Source: JAGGTJ01 sp964457545 (GTDB taxonomy: Bacteria > Desulfobacterota > DSM-4660 > Desulfatiglandales > Desulfatiglandaceae). From it: a stretch of 64,000 bases of DNA. How positions within the stretch are numbered: the first letter of the stretch is position 1; each line of letters opens with the position of its first letter. Position numbers and translations under genes: made by a program. The notes beneath the pieces are model-generated. The model was not told the DNA's origin, made no database searches, and worked only from the letters and a program-made list of their open reading frames with translations. Of the stretch, positions 16,279-25,061 are shown piece by piece. The stretch spans positions 1 to 64,000 of the forward strand of contig CAYWEN010000010.1 in assembly GCA_964457545.1 (NCBI GenBank). Reading direction: 5' to 3'.

Positions 16279-16295
16279 TGCAGTATGTGTGCCAG
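16279..16295 (-). promoter_or_regulatory. Candidate sigma-54 promoter for riboswitch transcript
   Basis: Minus strand CTGGCACACATACTGCAT carries GG at -24 (TGGCAC, 16294-16289) and GC at -12 (CTGC, 16283-16280) with the correct spacing; only one core base differs from consensus. A start 12 bases downstream would be near 16268, directly before the first base of the riboswitch P1 stem at 16257. The tight fit supports the call. Confidence 0.6.
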
Positions 16296-16771
16296 ATATT
16301 GCCAGGGTTTTGGTTTTATCAAACAGGGAGCGCTGCAGAGGTTCATTTATATATAGATGGAGTGCGATTAATGTTCCGCCGATAATTCAAAAAAACAGCC
16401 AATATTTTTGTTATGCATGCTGTTTTATCTCCATGGTGTGGATATGTCAGTTGTGAACCATGCCAATATGGGACTTTCACTGTTGCGGAATCCCTGATAT
16501 TTGCTATAAAACAGGATGATGTGTCATCCTGACGCTGATATCATTTTATGTATGGAAACTGTTTGGTGTCTGCACTGAAGGTGCAATTCAAGAAGTCCCT
16601 GATTTTTCCAGAGCATGACAATACAATGTTTGTTGTGTGTCTTTGCGCTAAAATGTATTTGTGGGTGGATAATGTTTCTGTTTATTAAAGATACCCTGTT
16701 GGGAAATATATCTGGGCTGTATATGGATAGAGTGATGTGAAACATGTATGTTCAAATATAAAGGAGGAGTG
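16296..16771. other. Intergenic region between divergent riboswitch transcript and cobS
   Basis: No gene is visible. It contains a perfect palindromic hairpin at 16512-16531. No cobalamin riboswitch (no B12-box-like GCCACTG element) is seen before cobS. An enhancer for the sigma-54-like promoter could lie here, but I cannot identify a binding site. Confidence 0.45.
16512..16531. repeat. Perfect 20-bp palindrome
   Basis: CAGGATGA (16512-16519), TGTG, TCATCCTG (16524-16531). An 8-bp perfect stem with four-base loop, 240 bases upstream of cobS and about 220 bases upstream of the sigma-54-like promoter on the other strand. It could be an operator for a dimeric regulator or an RNA hairpin. Confidence 0.45.
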
Positions 16772-17542
16772 ATGAAGGGGCTAAAATTGGCAATAAACAG
16801 CTTGACCATTCTGAGATGTTCAGGTGATATCAGCCAGGACCTGAGAGCTGCTCTTTACTGGTTCCCTGTAGTTGGGCTTTTAATAGGTGGAGGGATGTTT
16901 GGGGTTTTGAAGATTGTGGAGTTATTGCCCCGGATCATATGGCCATCAGGCCTGGCCCTTTTTATTGTTGTGGGCGAGGCATGGATAACACGAGGTCTGC
17001 ATATGGATGGCTTGGCTGATTGGGCGGATTCCATAGGTGGGGTTGGCAGAGACAGACGTCTTGCAATCATGAAAGACACATCAGTTGGCGTATTTGGGGT
17101 GCTTGCCCTTATTACAGATTTTTCTGTCAGGTGGGCATCAGTAGTTCGCCTTATAACATCATCTTCCTTTATATGGCTTGTTCCTGTCATGTCCATACCA
17201 AGAACCATGATGGTGGAGTTGTGTGCAACTGTTCCCTACGCAAGGCAGGGAAATGGGACAGGCAGGGCATTTGTAGAAAATGCGTCATTGCGGCACAGGT
17301 TTGTCGCACATTTTGTATGCCTCTGTATCTGTCTCCCTTTTGGTCCTGCAGGAATTGTCTCAATGATTGTGTCACTGATTATAACGAAGATTTTTGCTGA
17401 ACGATGCAAATATAGTTTTGGCGGAATAACAGGAGATCTTATTGGTACTGCCAATGAAATGCTTACCATGCTGTTATTTGCTGCATATGCCTTTATGGGT
17501 CCCAGTATGATTGCGGTTACTGGTTGGTCATGGGTGTTATAG
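16772..17542 (+). CDS. cobS: Adenosylcobinamide-GDP ribazoletransferase
   Basis: This integral membrane enzyme joins adenosylcobinamide-GDP with alpha-ribazole in the last steps of cobalamin assembly. The 256-residue product is strongly hydrophobic with about six membrane segments and has the acidic motif GLHMDGLADWADSIGG (about 75-90) and GGITGDLIGTANE near the C-terminus, both diagnostic. The ATG at 16772 follows GGAGGAG; an ATG 24 bases earlier lacks a ribosome site. cobU follows after 111 bases. Other cobalamin genes (cobT, cbiB, cobC) are not in the window. Confidence 0.93.
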   Translation: MKGLKLAINSLTILRCSGDISQDLRAALYWFPVVGLLIGGGMFGVLKIVELLPRIIWPSGLALFIVVGEAWITRGLHMDGLADWADSIGGVGRDRRLAIMKDTSVGVFGVLALITDFSVRWASVVRLITSSSFIWLVPVMSIPRTMMVELCATVPYARQGNGTGRAFVENASLRHRFVAHFVCLCICLPFGPAGIVSMIVSLIITKIFAERCKYSFGGITGDLIGTANEMLTMLLFAAYAFMGPSMIAVTGWSWVL

Positions 17543-17653
17543 AGATGAGCCTGTTGTTCTGGCACCAGGTACGGGTTTTGTATGTTTCTACGGTAAACGT
17601 TGAGTTGTGGATATATTGTTATGATAGGGAATGTTTTTAAAAAAGGGGTGTTA

Positions 17654-18166
17654 ATGGTGCTTGGCGGGGCCAAAAGCGGTAAAAGCCGTTATGCCCTTGA
17701 TCTTTGTAATATGACAGGGGAAAAGCGCATTTTTGTTGCTACAGCACAGGCCCTTGATGATGAGATGTACCAGCGGATAGAACGTCATAAGGCAGAACGG
17801 GGAAGCCGTTGGAAGACAGTTGAGGAATCTTTGAATATTACCGAAGTAATACAAGAGTATGATAATGAAGATTCTGTGATTCTGCTGGACTGTGTAACTC
17901 TTTGGATAAGTAATCTGCTTATGAAATGCAAACAGGAGGACAGATACGTAAGTCATGAAGTGGAAAGACTTGCGGTCTGCCTGGAAGGTGTTTCAGGTAC
18001 AGTTGTTGTTGTAAGTAATGACGTGGGTATGGGCATTGTCCCTGACAATCCTCTTTCCAGAAGATATCGTGATCTGCTTGGATTGGCAAATCAACGTATT
18101 GCCAGGGCTTCTGATGTGGTAGTAATGCTTGTGGCAGGGTTGCCCGTGATTTTGAAACAACCCTGA
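17654..18166 (+). CDS. cobU: Cobinamide kinase/cobinamide-phosphate guanylyltransferase
   Basis: CobU phosphorylates adenosylcobinamide and transfers GMP, making the substrate of CobS next door. The 170-residue product begins VLGGAKSGKSRYA, the family P-loop (GGAKSGKS), then shows RIERHKAERGSRWKTVEE, DCVTLWISNLL and the VSNDVGMGIVPDNPLSRRYRD motif, all typical. The ATG at 17654 follows GGGGTG and fits the family start; ATG 17621 or TTG 17600 would add residues without family support. Confidence 0.93.
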   Translation: MVLGGAKSGKSRYALDLCNMTGEKRIFVATAQALDDEMYQRIERHKAERGSRWKTVEESLNITEVIQEYDNEDSVILLDCVTLWISNLLMKCKQEDRYVSHEVERLAVCLEGVSGTVVVVSNDVGMGIVPDNPLSRRYRDLLGLANQRIARASDVVVMLVAGLPVILKQP

Positions 18167-18351
18167 TTCTGACAAATTCATACACGTTCCGTCCTTATTT
18201 CTGGGCCTTTTACGATCCTTGCACGGTTTTGTCCGGATCCAGGGGGAGATGTAACCACATGTATTGGATCTTTAAAGAATTGGCATGTTGATTTGATTAT
18301 GAAATGCAACAAGGTCCGATATTATGAAATGAACTGTTTCTGTAAAAGGAG

Positions 18352-19110
18352 TTAAAGATCCTGTACCATTTCACTTAATGTATCTGATACTGATTCATGG
18401 ATTACAAGGTCGGCCTTGTGATCAAGCGGAGTGGTATCCCTGTTGATTATAATAAGGCTTGAGCCTGTATCAACTGCCTGAGCTGGTATGGAAGCTGCAG
18501 GATATACTACCAGTGAAGAACCTAATACTATACACAGATCACATTCTGATGCACATGCATATGCCCTGTCCATTTTATCCTGGGGCATTGCCTGTCCAAA
18601 GGAGATTGTATCCGGTTTCAGGAACCCTGAACATGCATCGCAATATGGAACCTTGATACCGGAGTCAAGACGTCTTTCTATTTCATCTCTGTTATAGCTT
18701 TTTCCGCACCTCAGGCATGATACAGTGAATGCTGTACCATGGATTTCAATGATTTTTTCTTTGGAATTTCCTGCCTTGTGATGAAGACGGTCTATGTTTT
18801 GTGTCACAATACACAAAAGTTTCCCTGCATCTTCCAAGGTCTTTATGGACAGGTGTGCCCTGTTGGGAACGGCATTTTTCATGGTTGCATAAAACTCTCT
18901 GCTCATTGCCCAATATTTTTCTCTTGCTTTTTCATCAGAAATGAGCCTTTGAAAATAGAAGTCTGAGGGATCGTATCTATCCCATATTCCTCCAGGGCTT
19001 CTGAAATCCGGGATGCCTGATTCGGTACTTAATCCAGCACCTGAAAATACCAGTATTGCTTTGGCAGACCGGATCATATCTCTGCCTTTGCTGATCAGGT
19101 TTTGATTCAT
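18352..19110 (-). CDS. cobB: NAD-dependent protein deacylase (sirtuin)
   Basis: This Sir2-family enzyme removes acyl groups from lysines using NAD+. The 252-residue product has GAGLSTESGIPDFRS (24-38, NAD site), TQNIDRLH (103-110), the catalytic H124 (IEIHG), four zinc cysteines C132, C135, C157 and C160, and GSSLVVYPAA. Start at 19108-19110 follows GAGGAG. The name cobB comes from a historic cobalamin link in Salmonella; the location just after cobS-cobU (convergent) may be coincidental. An acyl-CoA dehydrogenase elsewhere in the window is a plausible acylation target but that is speculation. Confidence 0.94.
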   Translation of the reverse strand: MNQNLISKGRDMIRSAKAILVFSGAGLSTESGIPDFRSPGGIWDRYDPSDFYFQRLISDEKAREKYWAMSREFYATMKNAVPNRAHLSIKTLEDAGKLLCIVTQNIDRLHHKAGNSKEKIIEIHGTAFTVSCLRCGKSYNRDEIERRLDSGIKVPYCDACSGFLKPDTISFGQAMPQDKMDRAYACASECDLCIVLGSSLVVYPAASIPAQAVDTGSSLIIINRDTTPLDHKADLVIHESVSDTLSEMVQDL

Positions 19111-19267
19111 CTGTGTTCTCCTCGATGATTTGCTTTCTGTGGTGCGTGACCTATGGGGCCGCAGACCTGATTTTGTACAAGATCAGTCTGCAGGGGATTG
19201 AAACTTTATAGTGTCCGGAAACTGAACTGCATATGTGATCTAACTGAATCTTGGGGGTGTTTGTGTT

Positions 19268-19735
19268 ATGAAATTATCATTTTTTGGCTGGTTAGGCAAC
19301 TTTGCCATATTTTATATCATTATACTTGCAATGCTTGGTATACCAGTTATTGCTATGTTTATTGTGTTGGGTCTTAAAACATTGTTTGCATGGCGATACT
19401 GGATAACGGGGGGGATAATTCTGTCTGTTTGTATCTTGCTGTTTGTTTTGTACAGACGCAGAAAAAAATACAAGCAGGCATTGCATAGGGGCAGTAAACA
19501 GTTGGAAGAGATACTCAAAATGGCCATAAAATCTGGCAAGGATGTGGATATTTCTGTTATGGGTGGGCTTGTGAAGATATCATGCACGGCCTCACAAGCA
19601 AAAAACACCCGAAATGTCTTGCCGGGACAGACAGAAAAAATATATATGCTGGCAGATCCAAATTTTTCAGAAGATAAAAAGATTGGGGAATATGATTCCG
19701 AGGATGATATAAACAGGGCATCTGTTCAGTCATGA
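19268..19735 (+). CDS. Small membrane protein of unknown function
   Basis: The 155-residue product has two strongly hydrophobic segments (about residues 10-36 and 46-61) followed by a basic RRRKKYKQ turn, so the remaining about 95 residues are predicted to be cytoplasmic. The tail has ISVMGGLVKIS, a possible short beta structure, and an acidic C-terminus (DSEDDIN). I do not recognise a family. It is flanked by the minus-strand sirtuin upstream and the convergent transglycosylase downstream, so it is transcribed alone. The ribosome site is weak (GGGGGTG about 15 bases upstream). Confidence 0.6.
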   Translation: MKLSFFGWLGNFAIFYIIILAMLGIPVIAMFIVLGLKTLFAWRYWITGGIILSVCILLFVLYRRRKKYKQALHRGSKQLEEILKMAIKSGKDVDISVMGGLVKISCTASQAKNTRNVLPGQTEKIYMLADPNFSEDKKIGEYDSEDDINRASVQS

Positions 19736-19858
19736 ACAGCCCTTTTGGCAATATCCGCTCCTTGACATGCCATCAGGATCAGGATGTGACAGGCAGGTAA
19801 TGCGCATATGCAGGTGCAGATATTGTGTCATGCTGTTATAGAGAGAATCTGTGTTTTT

Positions 19859-21523
19859 TTATGCCTTTCTTTCTTTTGCTGCCTTGGGAACCAGTAGTGT
19901 CTGCCCTGCTTTCAGATAGTTGCTTTTCAGATAGTTTAGTCTTCGGATTGTTTTTGTGGTAGTACCAAATTTTGCAGCTATTTTCCACAGCGAGTCTCCC
20001 CGTTTGACTACATATTTTACAAGCCTTTTTTTCATGCCTCTTCTTGGGAACCGTCTCCGTGTTTTTGAAAAGCGGTAATAACGCTTGCCTACGGGAATCT
20101 TCAATGTGTGTCCTGCTCTTATATGGCTGCTTCTGAGCCTGTTCATGACCATGATGGATCTGACATTGGTATGGTATCTGCGGGCAAGAGTGGATAAGGA
20201 CTCTCCTCTTTTTATCCGGTGTCTTATATAAACAGGGACAGGAGGATGCCATATGGGAATATCCTTGATTTTTGCAAGCAGCACCTGGCCTTTTCCTGCC
20301 GGAACTCTTAGGCTGAATGGCCTGTTTGGAGTGCAATTATACCTTAGTTGGGGATTTAATTTTTTAAGGAGACTGTATTGCACACCGATCTTTTTTGCCA
20401 TGAGTTTGAGAGAAACCTGTTTGTTAACAGAAACAGTTTCGGCTTGTATTGGTTTGTCTGTTGGAGGCAGTTCAATACCATAGGCCTTTGGGTTTTTTAA
20501 TATGTGGAGGACAGCGAGAAATTTTGGTACATAGAAAGATGTCTCTACAGGAAGGATTGTGTACAAATCCCAGAAGTTGTCCAGATAGTTTATCTTCTGT
20601 TTTCTGATGCATTTAAGAACCGTGCCTTCTCCGCAGTTATATGCGGCAAGTGCTGTTGTCCAGTCACCAAATATACGATGGAGTTCCTTAAGGTAGGCGA
20701 TGGCTGCATAAGTGGATTTTTCAGGATCCATTCTTTCATCAACCCACAGGTCCCTTTTTAGGCCAAACTTGTATCCGGTTGATGCAATAAACTGCCATAG
20801 ACCAAGTGCCCTTGCCTTGGAAAAGGCGTGAACCTTGAATCCGCTTTCAATCAGCGGCAGCCATGATAATTCCTCAGGAAGCCCTGCCTTTTTAAGTGCA
20901 GTGACAATAAAGGGGCGATATCTTCCTGACCTTTTATATGCTGCTATGAAAAAGGATTTTTCCTGACCTGTAAATAAAGAGAGTGCTTTTTTTACATGGT
21001 TATTCATATCAAGAGGGATAGCCTTTTGAAAACCATTGGCAGTTGTAAATCTGGATGAATAGACCTCAACTATACGTTTGGCAATGGTAAATCTCAGGTC
21101 ATCTTTTTGTTGCAGTATGTCAGGATTTTCAGATCTTACCCTGAGTATGAGTGAAAATGCATTGTCCAGTGTGTTTAATGCATTATCAAGATTACCATGT
21201 TCCCAGGAATCATTTGAGGTTTGACAAAGATCGAGCGCCGAGTCCAACATGTCCTGATCTGTGATGTCATCAGGGTCGGTAAGTGTGGCAGGATCTGTCT
21301 TGTTGTTTCTCATGTCTGTGCTTTTTGCAATGTGCGATAAATGGTTGGCATATGTGTTGTCAAGGGTCTCTCTGGAATCTGTTGGTTTGGTAAAGGATGT
21401 CCCGGTTTTTGAAATGCTGGAAGTGGCACAGGCTGTGCAGAAAGATAGCGCAAGTAATATTGAGATTGTTTTCAGTATGTTGTATGATGTTTTATGTTGC
21501 CTGATTTCTGTGTTTGTATACAT
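19859..21523 (-). CDS. mltD: Membrane-bound lytic transglycosylase D with LysM repeats
   Basis: This enzyme cleaves peptidoglycan glycan strands with 1,6-anhydromuramoyl formation. The 554-residue product starts with a hydrophobic signal segment ending ...SFCTAC (Cys32, possible lipobox). The SLT catalytic domain is at about 200-310 with the active Glu226 (LPLIESGFK), GLWQFI, and AALAAYNCGEG. The C-terminus carries two clear LysM domains (HRIKRGESLSTLARRY; YVVKRGDSLWKIAAKF) and a weaker one before them. The open frame continues 177 bases upstream; the ATG at 21523 is chosen because it places a signal peptide at the N-terminus, though the ribosome site (AGGAAAG) is very close. Start is uncertain. 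Confidence 0.88.
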   Translation of the reverse strand: MYTNTEIRQHKTSYNILKTISILLALSFCTACATSSISKTGTSFTKPTDSRETLDNTYANHLSHIAKSTDMRNNKTDPATLTDPDDITDQDMLDSALDLCQTSNDSWEHGNLDNALNTLDNAFSLILRVRSENPDILQQKDDLRFTIAKRIVEVYSSRFTTANGFQKAIPLDMNNHVKKALSLFTGQEKSFFIAAYKRSGRYRPFIVTALKKAGLPEELSWLPLIESGFKVHAFSKARALGLWQFIASTGYKFGLKRDLWVDERMDPEKSTYAAIAYLKELHRIFGDWTTALAAYNCGEGTVLKCIRKQKINYLDNFWDLYTILPVETSFYVPKFLAVLHILKNPKAYGIELPPTDKPIQAETVSVNKQVSLKLMAKKIGVQYSLLKKLNPQLRYNCTPNRPFSLRVPAGKGQVLLAKIKDIPIWHPPVPVYIRHRIKRGESLSTLARRYHTNVRSIMVMNRLRSSHIRAGHTLKIPVGKRYYRFSKTRRRFPRRGMKKRLVKYVVKRGDSLWKIAAKFGTTTKTIRRLNYLKSNYLKAGQTLLVPKAAKERKA

Positions 21524-22147
21524 CTTTCCTGTATGGCATTCAGGCGGGAGGGGTAGACATGCAGAGAAATCAGGTTCAAGTTTTGATCCCTGAAACATCC
21601 GGAATATTGCTGGCGCTAAAATTGTCAGTATCCTTGGAACTGAAGGAAATTCAACATTATGAAAGGATCTTGTTTTAAAAATATTATGGTATAAAATCAT
21701 TGGTTTTTCCTTAGGTACTTGTTTGATGGGGACAGCAGTTTTTCAAGACCGATATGTTTGACCCGTTTGCGGTGAAGATAACTGCAGCATTTAAGACATT
21801 TATATTATGGGGAAATGGACTTGACTATTCAATCTTTATGTTATAATTAAGGCCCATCCATAAGTCAATTTTTCAAAGGCTACGGATTCATGTTTATAGA
21901 CGATTTTTTGCAAAACCGGAAGAATCAGGCAGATACAGATTATATTTGATGCCTGTTCGACAAGATCAACTGTAATGATCTTTTTAGCAAGTCAGTATCC
22001 ATTCATAAATGATATTTTGCCTGACATCTTGACTGTGTTCAGAATTTAGTCCTTGCAATATATTCCTGTGGTTAAAGTTTTGATATGTCGTGATCTGGCA
22101 TTTATGGGTGGTCATTCCGATTAAATTTTATAAGGAGGTATTTTTTC
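21524..22147. other. Intergenic region between divergent mltD and rpsT
   Basis: It holds a candidate rpsT promoter (21821-21847) and a fragment resembling the beginning of repeat A at 21996-22028 (TATCCATTCATAAATG then TTTTGCCTGACATC). The promoter-proximal leader of rpsT is about 290 bases, long enough for the S20 autoregulation known in other bacteria, but no specific fold is asserted. Confidence 0.45.
21821..21847 (+). promoter_or_regulatory. Candidate sigma-70 promoter of rpsT
   Basis: TTGACT (21821-21826) and TATAAT (21842-21847) are separated by 15 bases, slightly short but with near-consensus boxes. It is oriented toward rpsT. Confidence 0.5.
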
Positions 22148-22414
22148 TTGGCGAATCACAAGTCAGCAATAAAGAGAGCACAGCAAAACAAAGTAAGAAG
22201 GATGAGAAACAAAAGTTATAAAACAAGGGTGAAAAATGCCATAAATAAGGTCAGAATGGATATAATGAACAAATCAGATGCGGTTCATAATGATCTTAAC
22301 AGGGCAGTTTCTGTGATTCAGCGCAGTGTCAGTAAAGGTATTATTCATAAAAACAAGGGAGCAAGAATAGTTTCCAGATTGACACGTTATGTTAACAGAT
22401 CTTTGAACGCATAG
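22148..22414 (+). CDS. rpsT: 30S ribosomal protein S20
   Basis: The 88-residue basic protein starts MANHKSAIKRAQQNKVRRMRNKS, the standard S20 N-terminus. The start codon is TTG at 22148 with an ideal AAGGAGG site 10 bases upstream; TTG starts are a known device in rpsT autoregulation in enterobacteria, so the weak codon with strong site may matter here too. The GIIHKNKGARIVSRLTRYVN C-terminal half is typical. Convergent with holA. Confidence 0.96.
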   Translation: MANHKSAIKRAQQNKVRRMRNKSYKTRVKNAINKVRMDIMNKSDAVHNDLNRAVSVIQRSVSKGIIHKNKGARIVSRLTRYVNRSLNA

Positions 22415-22574
22415 AAGCTTGTATGTGCCTGGTATGTGTGCATTTATATATATGGTCCATATATTAGGTTCGTACATGCCGGGTATAAATGTACATGAAA
22501 TAAGGATCAGGAACAGTTGATTCAATCCTGTTTTGTGGTCTGTTGAATGAAAGTATGTCTCTGAGCATAATTTT

Positions 22575-23606
22575 TTATTGACAGCCTGTTGTTTGGGGGT
22601 AATAACTGCTGCACAGTATGTTGACTGCGTTTTCAATTACTGTGTCTCCGCTGGAGCCGGATTTTATGGTTTTATCTGCCAGGTACAGGAGGCTTAGCGC
22701 CTGTTCGATTTCTTCAGGCTGCCATTTTTTTGATTGCTGAACAATCTTTTTTGCCACAAATGGATGCAGCTTAAGATGTTTGGCATCTGCAGGCAGGCCT
22801 TCGCTGATAAGAGCCTTGGCCTGTCCTATCAATTTTATTTGTCTGATTAACATTCCAAGCACCTGTAAACTCCCCTCTGTACCTTCTTGTTGCAAGAACC
22901 GGTCCAATATAGCCATTGCTCTGTTGCTGCGTTTTGATGATACCTCGTCAACCAGTTCGAATATTGTAAAATTGCGGCTTGAGGCAACAGTCTCTTGTAT
23001 CTCTTTAACACCTATCATGTTATTTCCATAACGGACAAAGAGTTTGTCCAGTTCATTTGCCAGCTCCGACAAGTTGTTCCCTGCCATTTGCTGCAAAAAT
23101 ATACAGGCATCGTCTGTTATGTCAAAACCGGTTTCCCTTGCTGTTTTTTTTATCCATGCGGGTATCTGATTGTCATATATTTCTTTGAAATGAACAGCCT
23201 TCCCTTTGTTTTTGATTGCGGAATAGAGCTTCCTCTTGAAGTCTGGTTTAAAGGCTGCAAATATTATACAGGTAGATGATGAAGGATTGTCTATGTAAGA
23301 GACCAGGCCTTTTTGAGCAACGGCTGAAAGACTGTCTGCCCTTCTTACGATAATCAGCCTGTGTTTGCACATAAAGGGGATTGATCTTGCAACGTCTGTT
23401 ATTATGCCAGAATCCGATTTTATTTCATCTCCATAAAATACATGCTGATTCAGGTCTTTTACATTGTCAGGGATAATTCTTTTTATTCTGTTTATGGTTT
23501 TTTCAAGCAGAAATTGATTTTCTCCATAAAAAAGATAGAAGGGAAAAAGAGAATCTTTTTCTGCTTGAGCAAGCACATAACCCGGAGAGAGTTCTTTGAC
23601 TGGCAT
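22575..23606 (-). CDS. holA: DNA polymerase III delta subunit
   Basis: HolA is the clamp-loader subunit that opens the sliding clamp. The 343-residue product shows FPFYLFYGENQFLLEKTINRI at the N-terminus (family hallmark F-L-Y-G-x-E), a degenerate AAA+ domain, then the helical C-terminal domain with FELVDEVSSKRSNRAMAILDRFLQQ. Its ATG overlaps the lptE stop by one base (TGATG), so the two are coupled. The lptE-holA pair is conserved widely in Proteobacteria. It converges on rpsT. Confidence 0.93.
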   Translation of the reverse strand: MPVKELSPGYVLAQAEKDSLFPFYLFYGENQFLLEKTINRIKRIIPDNVKDLNQHVFYGDEIKSDSGIITDVARSIPFMCKHRLIIVRRADSLSAVAQKGLVSYIDNPSSSTCIIFAAFKPDFKRKLYSAIKNKGKAVHFKEIYDNQIPAWIKKTARETGFDITDDACIFLQQMAGNNLSELANELDKLFVRYGNNMIGVKEIQETVASSRNFTIFELVDEVSSKRSNRAMAILDRFLQQEGTEGSLQVLGMLIRQIKLIGQAKALISEGLPADAKHLKLHPFVAKKIVQQSKKWQPEEIEQALSLLYLADKTIKSGSSGDTVIENAVNILCSSYYPQTTGCQ

Positions 23607-24175
23607 CAGAATCGTTCCATGGTTCTGAGGTAGAGACGTTTTGCAATCTGTTCAGCTATTCTGCGTACGGCCTCTTTTTTGTTGTATCTGTCTGCAATAG
23701 GATCCGGCGGATTAGACGTCAGAGAATATGTTGTCCTTTCATTTATGCTGTTATCTTTCCATATGACCTTCCCTGTAGTTCTGTCCACGAGTCTGGCTTT
23801 TACCTTGGCCCTGATCCATCGTGAATTTGTTACTTCATAGTAGGTGTTGTTTCCGCTGACATTGGTTTTTGTAACCCTGTAAGTGAGAGGTTGTGTCCAG
23901 ATCTTGCGCACATTTACTATAAGAACCATTGCTGCATTTTTTTCTGATACCAGAGGAATTTTGGCGTGGCTTATAAATTCCCGTCGAATGGCAGCAGTAA
24001 ATACGGGTTCAAAACCGAGATAGGATGAAGGACTCTTTACCATAGGAATTGCCATGCTCCTGATTTCAATTCCTACGGGTTCTCCCATGGTAGGCATGCG
24101 GTATCCGCATCCTGCCAGCAACAGGGCAAGACAGGTAACAAAAACATAAAATACTATTCTTAATCGTTCTGCCAT
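23606..24175 (-). CDS. lptE: LPS assembly lipoprotein LptE
   Basis: LptE plugs the outer membrane LPS translocon LptD. The 189-residue product has a lipoprotein signal with lipobox LLLAGC (Cys23), then CGYRMP and the beta-rich body (IEIRSMAIPMVKSPSSYLGFEPVFTAAIRREF; KARLVDRTTGKVIWKD; RTTYSL). This matches LptB-assembly (LptE/RlpB) lipoproteins. The start at 24175 places the signal peptide correctly; an upstream in-frame ATG at 24217 adds 14 residues. leuS, its usual upstream neighbour, is about 9.4 kb away. Confidence 0.85.
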   Translation of the reverse strand: MAERLRIVFYVFVTCLALLLAGCGYRMPTMGEPVGIEIRSMAIPMVKSPSSYLGFEPVFTAAIRREFISHAKIPLVSEKNAAMVLIVNVRKIWTQPLTYRVTKTNVSGNNTYYEVTNSRWIRAKVKARLVDRTTGKVIWKDNSINERTTYSLTSNPPDPIADRYNKKEAVRRIAEQIAKRLYLRTMERF

Positions 24176-24207
24176 AATAAATCTGATTATCCTGAATTGT
24201 AGTTGGT

Positions 24208-24360
24208 TTCCATCCATAAATGGTCACATTTTGCAGTCTGTGCGGAATTAAAGTACGTCTCTGTGCCCTTGATTTTATTGATTTTGCGCAAAGGATTTCA
24301 TCTCTGGATTTGAGACTTTCTGTTGCCAAATTTGTGGATGGGCATCAGGGAACTGTCTGA
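24208..24360 (+). repeat. Intergenic repeat family A, copy 4
   Basis: It starts TTTCCATCCATAAATGG and ends AACTGTCTGA, with the internal arm degenerated (GGATTTCATCTCTGGATTTGAGAC). It lies 33 bases upstream of the minus-strand lptE start, with its conserved end facing that gene. Confidence 0.7.
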
Positions 24361-25061
24361 GAGGTTTTCTTTTTCATGGCTCATAGTTGTTTCCTTGAAA
24401 ATAGTACTCTGAATATCAGGCAGATACCTGCCGCTTGTTTGAGAGAAATCCCTTGATCTGAAAACGATTCTATCCTCAGACAGCCGCATGTTTATGTTAT
24501 ATTACATTCTGTGATTAGTGTACCTGATATATACACGTAAACCGGCATGACAGGATTTAAAATATCCCTGATAAAAAATCATGATACTACATAATCATGG
24601 CAAAAGTAATATCAATGGCACATTCAATTGTCAAAACAATAATGAAAAGACCTCATAGTTGAATCCCTGTCCGCAGTATGGCCTTTTATATTGATATCGG
24701 CGCCTTGATATGCTGACAGGACAACCATTCCGGATTGTTGCAAACCCCTTATCTGTTCTTGCCGTATCAGGGTCTTCCATTCTGCAGAAGGTTTTCCGGT
24801 TTATGAAAAACGGTAGCTTTTTTTATACAATGGAACAGAACACCTGACAGATACAATAACCTGGAAGTCTGCTGTTATAGTAAAATCTGTTTGTGGATTG
24901 GCGCTGTGTGTAAAAAAAAGTGGCAGCATTATTATCTTTTTTGTATATTAAAAACTTATGTCCTTATCATAAGGATTGACAATAGGTGTTTTTTGGGGTT
25001 TGTGATTGTTTGTTTCAGAAAAACAGGATTTAAATTTACAGATTAAGCTGGAGATTAAAAC
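24361..25061. other. 700-base AT-rich non-coding stretch
   Basis: No coding frame or RNA gene is recognisable. It contains an inverted pair CTTATG/CATAAG near 24955-24975 and a TTGACA at about 24978, the latter without a good -10 at proper distance. It separates divergent lptE and the EI24 gene. A small RNA cannot be excluded by eye. Confidence 0.4.

Noticed and set aside
16296..16771. Cobalamin riboswitch ahead of cobS
   Set aside because: No B12-box-like sequence; the only aptamer in this interval is the c-di-GMP one on the opposite strand.
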